From an uncultured Lachnospiraceae bacterium (GTDB lineage: Bacteria; Bacillota; Clostridia; Lachnospirales; Lachnospiraceae), in NCBI GenBank assembly GCA_910586025.1, contig CAJUIO010000090.1, positions 1 through 10,609 on the forward strand: DNA of 10,609 nucleotides. The letters run 5' to 3'. The position numbers and the translations under genes are program-made. Below, piece after piece: positions 7,401-10,609 of the stretch. Every line of letters begins with the position of its first letter. Position 1 is the first letter of the stretch. The notes under the pieces are model-generated. The model saw only the letters and a list, made by a program, of their open reading frames with translations. It had not been told where the DNA came from and ran no database searches.

Positions 7401-8891
7401 CTGGGCCTCGTAAGCCGCAATCATGGGAAGGCTTGTGGCCTCCATGCCTGACAGCTGACCCGCAAGCTCCTGCCTTGCCGCCTCCAGCTGGCTCTTTCCC
7501 TCCTCCAGCTGGGCCTTTGCCGCCTCAATCTCGGCCTTTGCCGCCTCAAGCTGGGCAATGCTGTCCGCAGGGATGGATGCGTTCAGCTGTTCCTTCATGC
7601 TTTCCAGGGCCGCCCTTGCGCTCTCAGCATCCGTAAGAAGCTCCTCGGGCACTCCGAGAACCGATGCGATCTGCCCCTTCATGGCCTCAAAGGTATCGTC
7701 GCCAAGATAACCCAGCATCTCGTCAATAGCCGTGATGCCTGCAATGGCCTCGTTCAAAACCGCAAGCTGCTCCTCTATGGCGGCCGCCTGCTCATTCAGG
7801 GAAGCAAGCTGCTCCTCCACCGGGATCAGCTTCTCATCCACCTCGTCGATTCCCTCCTGAAGCTTTTCCATGGGAAGCTTCAGCGAGGCGATCTCCGCCA
7901 TCAGATGTGTCTTCATGGCTTCCAGATCCGTCTTTGCGGTGAGAAGCTGCGTCTCTGTCTCGGCGAGCTTTTTCGTGGTCTCGCCCTTCTTTTCGGATAG
8001 CTGGTTCTTTCCCTCCTCCAGCTTATTCTTGTTTTCCTCAATCTCCGCCCTGCCGTCGGCAATTTTCCTCCTGCCGTCCTCGAGCTCCTTCCTGTTATCC
8101 TCAAGCTCCTTTTCGCTGTCCTCAAGCTCCTTGCGGCCGTCAACGATCTCCTGCTCTCCCTCCGCCAGATCCTGCTTCGTCTCCTCCAGCTCCTTTCTGG
8201 CATCGGCGAGCTCCTCCTGGCCGTCATAGATCTCCTGCCTGCTGTCCTCAAGCTGCTCCTCGGCATCCTTCATCTCCTCGTCAATGGATCCGAATACCTG
8301 CCTGTTGATCTTATCGAGCTTTTCCTGCCGGATGATTACATGAACGCTCTCCTCCAAAAGCCCCGTGGCGCTTGCGGAGGCAACTCCCTCAATACTCTCC
8401 AGCTCCGGTATGATCCTGCTGCGGGTCATCTCACTGACCCCGGATGCCGTCATGTCCGTACCGCCCACGGCCGCAATCATCACCGGAAGCATATCCGGAT
8501 TCATTTTCATAATAATGGGATTCCCCACGGAATCATCCCAGTAGCTCCTGATCTGATCCAGATTCTCCCGGATTTCCAGAGATGCCGCATTCATATCCGC
8601 AGACTGCGTGAATTCCAGAATCACCATGGAATAATTTTCACTGGATACCGAGCTGATCCCCTCGATATTGCTCACCGTGGCCATGGAAGCCTCCACCGGC
8701 TTTGTCACCGCCATCTCCACGGTTTCCGGGCTGGCACCCACGTAGGATGTCATCACAATCACGTAGGGCAGGCTGATATTCGGCAGAAGGTCCGTGGTCA
8801 TCCTCGTAAAGGAGACTACTCCCAGAACCACCGCAAGCACCACCCCCACCAGCACGGTATAAGGCTTTTTAACACTGAATCTTCCTAACAT
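4488..8891 (-). CDS. RND-family efflux permease (HAE/SwrC-like) with a large coiled-coil insertion
   Basis: A 1467-residue RND exporter; family members such as AcrB or SwrC are about 1050. TM1 is at about 10-28, TM2-6 at about 771-925, TM7 at about 958-978, and TM8-12 at about 1296-1453, flanking two porter regions. TM4 carries GVGMLVD838-N839, so the first of the two AcrB proton-relay aspartates is kept and the second is Asn. The TM10 lysine position is N1366. The extra length is mostly a heptad-repeat insertion (about residues 205-625) in the first porter region. It has 13 unbroken heptads at 211-301, five at 445-479 and ten at 551-620, with one Leu/Ile and one small residue per heptad. The start has AAAGGAAG (8900-8907) 8 nt upstream. 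No membrane-fusion or outer-membrane gene is adjacent, fitting a Gram-positive pump. A TetR gene follows after 18 nt. Likely substrates are amphiphiles, lipids or drugs, not deducible here. Confidence 0.93.
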   Translation of the reverse strand: MLGRFSVKKPYTVLVGVVLAVVLGVVSFTRMTTDLLPNISLPYVIVMTSYVGASPETVEMAVTKPVEASMATVSNIEGISSVSSENYSMVILEFTQSADMNAASLEIRENLDQIRSYWDDSVGNPIIMKMNPDMLPVMIAAVGGTDMTASGVSEMTRSRIIPELESIEGVASASATGLLEESVHVIIRQEKLDKINRQVFGSIDEEMKDAEEQLEDSRQEIYDGQEELADARKELEETKQDLAEGEQEIVDGRKELEDSEKELEDNRKELEDGRRKIADGRAEIEENKNKLEEGKNQLSEKKGETTKKLAETETQLLTAKTDLEAMKTHLMAEIASLKLPMEKLQEGIDEVDEKLIPVEEQLASLNEQAAAIEEQLAVLNEAIAGITAIDEMLGYLGDDTFEAMKGQIASVLGVPEELLTDAESARAALESMKEQLNASIPADSIAQLEAAKAEIEAAKAQLEEGKSQLEAARQELAGQLSGMEATSLPMIAAYEAQLPEIEGNIAKIDSALTEVYKGNLQAAIEFANAQTTISLGEVQLATAQTQLDATEKQLESGEKQLEAGEKQLEAGKEQLDEALEQLADGWEQIRSGEEQLNDTAKQLKDALEQIAEGEEDLEEARENAYNQADMNGILTVDTVKSLLAAQNFSMPAGYVTEAGVDYLVRVGDKPSDVEELKKMPILNPEMDGVDIITLEDVADVFITDNSADIYANVNGEPGVMVSIQKQTGYSTGEVSDRILDRFEELKAEDENLILITLMDQGIYIDLVMDSIINNVLFGALLAVLILILFLRDWRPTAVVACSIPISLVTAVVCMYFSGVTLNVISLSGLALGVGMLVDNSIVVIENIYRLRNEEGYSAKEAAISGAGEVAGAILASTLTTVCVFLPIVFTEGITRQLFVDLGLTLAYSLLASLMIALTVVPAMASKTLIKEKIQKKNSLFGSLLPAYEKAIGLALRFKPVVLLLVVALLVVSALAAFAKGTAFMPDMDSTQISMTVTLPEKTPLTDTAEVTDEVIARLMAMEDVTDVGAMASSSSMSMLMGAGNSATNATSIYIALSEDKKRDNIEIAAQIEELMSDIVEEKGAEISIETSDMDMSALGGSGINIQVRGRELDTIQSIAKEIAAILEEVEGTAEVSDGLEDATGELRVLIDRKKAIEHGLTVAQVFQQIQSKLADASSATQLETEIKEYDVYVKNAKDMELTRNLLKNLEIDRSKQDGTREKIRLSEIADFDNVESPKSVNRTEQTRYIAVSAEIADGYNVGLVAGEVEKALADYVLPDGYTLVMSGENETINDAMEQVYLMLLLAIVFMYLIMVAQFQSLLSPFIIMFTIPLAFTGGFLGLIFSGSEVSVIALIGFVMLSGIIVNNGIVLVDYINQLRGAGMEKREAIITAGRTRIRPVLMTALTTILALSTMAFSKDMGADMAKPMSVVTIGGLIYGTLMTLVVIPCIYDIFMREKKDQTELPKD
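7180..7242 (-). repeat. Three near-identical 21-bp tandem repeats encoding heptads
   Basis: Units at 7180-7200, 7201-7221 and 7222-7242 are near identical (CCGGCTTCCAGCTG on the plus strand in the first two). They encode consecutive EKQLE(S/A)G heptads at residues 551-571 of the RND permease. DNA-level identity beyond what the protein needs suggests recent unit duplication. Confidence 0.7.
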
Positions 8892-8967
8892 TATGTATTC
8901 TTCCTTTCATGCGCCCCGCCGCCTTCTGCGATCCGGCTTTTGATACCGGCCTTTTCCAAAAAGCCGT

Positions 8968-8979
8968 CCGACCAGTCGG
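8968..8979. promoter_or_regulatory. Candidate TetR-family operator in the exporter leader
   Basis: CCGAC-CA-GTCGG is a perfect 5-bp inverted repeat around a 2-bp centre. It is centred near +15 of the predicted exporter transcript, a typical blocking position. TetR-family operators are often short GC-rich palindromes of this kind. The TetR protein encoded at the end of the operon is the likely ligand (inference). Confidence 0.55.
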
Positions 8980-8994
8980 TCAGTTTCGTATAAA

Positions 8995-9023
8995 AGTATA
9001 TTGACAGGAGAAACTCCTGTCAA
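8995..9023 (-). promoter_or_regulatory. Housekeeping-sigma promoter of the RND-TetR operon
   Basis: On the minus strand, TTGACA (9018-9023) and TATACT (8995-9000) are spaced by 17 bp. The expected start is near 8988, giving a leader of about 97 nt. The leader holds the candidate operator and a small imperfect stem (GGCTTTTT / AAAAGGCC, 8948-8965) with no T-tract. Both the -35 and the spacer lie inside a perfect inverted repeat. Confidence 0.75.
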
Positions 9024-9026
9024 TAT
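8998..9026. terminator. Perfect inverted repeat, probable sigH terminator overlapping the exporter promoter
   Basis: ATATTGACAGGAG and CTCCTGTCAATAT form a perfect 13-bp stem with a 3-nt loop, 14 nt past the sigma gene stop. On the minus strand it is followed by ACTTTTAT, a weak T-tract, so it could act as an intrinsic terminator of the SGNH-sigma transcript. It could also be an operator covering the -35 and spacer of the exporter promoter. Confidence 0.55.
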
Positions 9027-9040
9027 CACTCCCACATTCT

Positions 9041-9652
9041 TTATAATATTTTTACAATTTTGTTTCTTATCCTCTGCAGAGCGTTATCCGTGGATTTCTC
9101 GTCCTTTCCCAGCACCTTCGCAATCTGCGTATACTTCATTCCGGTCAGATAAAGATCCAGCACCTGCTTCTCGAAGCCGCTCAGCTCCCTGTCGATTGCC
9201 TTTTCGAGAAGCTCAAGATTTTCACGGTCAATCAAAAGCTCCTCCGGACTTTTTTCCTCTCTGGAAATGACGGAGTTGATCATCTCAAAATCCTCCCCGC
9301 CTTCTTTTTCCGAAAGGGTGGCGTACAGAGATATATAGGTGTTAAGAGGCGCATGCTTCTTTCTCCCCGCCGCCTGGACGGCCGTGTACATCTGCCTGGA
9401 CACACACAGGTCCGCAAAGGTGGAAAAGCTGGCGTCTCTTCCCGTGTCATAGTCCCGGACAGCCTTGAAAAGCCCGATCATTCCCTCCTGAATCAGGTCC
9501 TCCCGGTCCGCACCCAGAATATACATGGACTTTGCCTTGCTCTTCACCAGATTCTTATACTTTTCCATGATATAATCGGTAATCTGCTCTTCTCCCTCAC
9601 GCAGACGCAGGATCAGCTCCTCGTCCGTATACTGCTCATAGCTGCCGTTCAT
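9041..9652 (-). CDS. sigH: SigH (Spo0H)-type RNA polymerase sigma factor
   Basis: A 203-residue sigma-70 family protein. Region 2 spans about residues 24-100 and includes KYKNLVKSKAKSMYILGADR followed by EDLIQEGMIGLFKAVRDYD and the RKKHAPLNTYISL stretch. Region 4 spans about 155-203, with LSGFEKQVLDLYLTGMKYTQ and KSTDNALQRIRNKI as the helix-turn-helix. These closely resemble Bacillus subtilis SigH (218 residues: KYRNFVRAKARSYFLIGADR, RQKHIPLNSYVSL, KSIDNALQRVKRKL). SigH directs transition-state and early sporulation genes. An ATG 78 nt further upstream (9730) exists, but GGAGG sits 9 nt before 9652 and the extra 26 residues are Arg-rich and unlike the family, so 9652 is chosen. This start overlaps the upstream SGNH gene by 17 nt, indicating translational coupling. 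A SigH-like paralogue remains possible. Confidence 0.88.
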   Translation of the reverse strand: MNGSYEQYTDEELILRLREGEEQITDYIMEKYKNLVKSKAKSMYILGADREDLIQEGMIGLFKAVRDYDTGRDASFSTFADLCVSRQMYTAVQAAGRKKHAPLNTYISLYATLSEKEGGEDFEMINSVISREEKSPEELLIDRENLELLEKAIDRELSGFEKQVLDLYLTGMKYTQIAKVLGKDEKSTDNALQRIRNKIVKIL

Positions 9653-10609
9653 CTGTCTGTTCCTCCGTCCCGGCGGTCTCCTCCATGTCAGCCTGCTGAC
9701 CCTCTGCCGGTTCTGTCTTTCCGGCCTCATAGATCCGGATCAGCTCCGCCGCAAAATGCTCCGCAAGCACCCGGTAACCCATCTCGTTTCCGTGCACACC
9801 GTCCGGCATGAAGCTGTGGATCACGGCGGCATCATGGGTGTTCAGAAGGTCGCAGCCGTAAAGGTCAATAACAGGAACCCCGTATTCCGCAGCCAGCTGA
9901 TTCATTATTTTTACAAAAGAGGACTGCGGGAGCAGAAAGCTTCTGTCCTTGCGCAGCATGTCGTGAAGCACGTTGGAGAGCGGCGTGGCAAGTACGATTT
10001 CCGCATCCGGATAGTCCGTCTTAAGCTTGCGCAGAAGCTCGTCCAGATCCCCCGCAAAGGTCCGGTCCCTGCGCTCCTCCAGCGAGCCGAGCTCCTTTTC
10101 CGATGCGCAGAAGCCGTCATTGGTGCCGCCCATTACGATTATAATATCCGTATCCGCCGGAATACTGCTGTATCTGTCCACAAAGGCGTTCTCCCAGTAG
10201 CGTCCGATGGAAGAACCGCCGATCCCCAGATTCACCACCTCTTTGGCATTCAAAATCCTTCCCAGCTGATAGGGATAAGACATGGTCTCATAATTTTCCA
10301 GCTTGCTCAGGTTAGAGCCGGCCGTGACGCTGTCTCCCAGACAGGTGATCTTGATCTGTGAAAAGTCAATATCGCTCCCCGCAATCACCGCCTTGTCATT
10401 CTGATTGATCCGTATGGTTTCCTCATAAGAGGCGCAGACCTTGCTCTTTGTGGGAGGCCTGAGACTGAAATCCGCCGCATAGGGATCCGTCACAATATTC
10501 TCAGAAACCGCATTTCCTGATATGACATTGCCGGATATAATATTTCCCGAAATACTGTTCCCCGAAACAAAGCTTTTTATTAACACATTGCCGGAAATAA
10601 TGTTCTCAG
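9636..10609 (-). CDS. SGNH/GDSL-family hydrolase with N-terminal SGN repeats, 5' end beyond the window
   Basis: At least 324 residues; the reading frame is open to the window edge. Counting from the GTG at 10586, the blocks are GDS86 (LGDSVTAG), G123-G124 (LGIGGS), GGTN156D, and D262-G-V-H265. The full Ser/Gly/Asn/His set with its Asp is present, so an active esterase, lipase or deacetylase is expected. A degenerate pentapeptide repeat (I/V-S-G-N-x) lies before the domain, and an acidic Glu/Gln-rich tail follows it (about 290-316). The GTG at 10586 is not convincing as a start: it has no ribosome binding site and encodes Val inside a repeat unit. The true N-terminus, probably with a signal peptide or membrane anchor, should be outside the window. 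The 3' end overlaps sigH by 17 nt. Substrate unknown; cell-wall polysaccharide O-acyl groups are one option (inference). Confidence 0.85.
   Translation of the reverse strand, partial: ENIISGNVLIKSFVSGNSISGNIISGNVISGNAVSENIVTDPYAADFSLRPPTKSKVCASYEETIRINQNDKAVIAGSDIDFSQIKITCLGDSVTAGSNLSKLENYETMSYPYQLGRILNAKEVVNLGIGGSSIGRYWENAFVDRYSSIPADTDIIIVMGGTNDGFCASEKELGSLEERRDRTFAGDLDELLRKLKTDYPDAEIVLATPLSNVLHDMLRKDRSFLLPQSSFVKIMNQLAAEYGVPVIDLYGCDLLNTHDAAVIHSFMPDGVHGNEMGYRVLAEHFAAELIRIYEAGKTEPAEGQQADMEETAGTEEQTDERQL
10494..10607 (-). repeat. Degenerate SGN pentapeptide repeat coding region
   Basis: In frame, read outward from the edge, the units are (S/T/A/P)EN-I, ISGNV, LIKSF, VSGNS, ISGNI, ISGNV, ISGNA, VSENI. 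That is eight 15-bp units, most matching I/V-S-G-N-x. The array continues past the window edge. Codons vary between units, so the protein pattern is maintained more than the DNA. Confidence 0.75.

Noticed and set aside
7090..8229. Long Ser/Cys/Pro-rich reading frames on the plus strand opposite the coiled-coil region
   Set aside because: They are the antisense of Leu/Glu/Gln-rich heptads, lack ribosome binding sites, and fall within a clear RND gene.
8340..8888. 182-codon His-rich plus-strand frame opposite the exporter N-terminus
   Set aside because: Antisense of conserved RND sequence; composition is an artefact of the complementary strand.
8870..8910. Short leader peptide starting at the ATG at 8910 (13 codons), overlapping the exporter start
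   Set aside because: No clear leader-peptide features, and the region is explained by the exporter ribosome binding site.
8995..9026. MerR-type operator in the promoter spacer
   Set aside because: MerR-type promoters have 19-20 bp spacers; this one is 17 bp, and no MerR gene is present.
9653..9730. 26-residue N-terminal extension of the sigma factor
   Set aside because: Arg/Pro-rich and unlike SigH proteins; the GGAGG site places the start at 9652.

Overview
The window reads as chromosomal DNA of a low-to-mid GC, spore-forming Clostridia member (Bacillota), most likely Lachnospiraceae. The reasons are a SigH/Spo0H-type sigma factor, strong GGAGG-type ribosome binding sites, consensus TTGACA/TATAAT promoters, a one-component RND exporter with no adaptor or outer-membrane gene nearby, and a Ser/Thr kinase with a transmembrane segment and a propeller-like outer part. 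The genus is an inference; no rRNA or species marker is present.

Layout. Positions 1-3136 (minus strand) hold a two-gene operon: a 51-residue single-pass membrane protein (2981-3136) followed 31 nt later by a 964-residue membrane Ser/Thr kinase (55-2949). A divergent control region (3137-3302) separates it from a small Xre-type HTH regulator on the plus strand (3303-3632). This region has a consensus promoter for the kinase operon, a probable extended -10 promoter for the regulator, and two near-identical palindromes 22 bp apart between them. Positions 3633-3821 lie between two convergent genes and hold a GC-rich structured repeat and an intrinsic terminator. 

Positions 3822-8891 (minus strand) are an exporter operon: a 1467-residue RND permease carrying a ~420-residue coiled-coil insertion, then a TetR/AcrR regulator 18 nt downstream. 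Its promoter (8995-9023) is built into a perfect 13-bp inverted repeat just past the sigma gene. A CCGAC-CA-GTCGG palindrome near +15 is a plausible TetR operator, suggesting feedback control. Positions 9041-10609 (minus strand) hold the 3' end of an SGNH-hydrolase gene with N-terminal SGN pentapeptide repeats (open at the window edge), overlapping a sigH-like gene by 17 nt.

The most notable items are the coiled-coil RND exporter, the kinase with its small membrane partner and twin-palindrome control region, the terminator/promoter palindrome, and the pentapeptide repeats on the SGNH protein. No mobile element, CRISPR array, tRNA or rRNA was seen.
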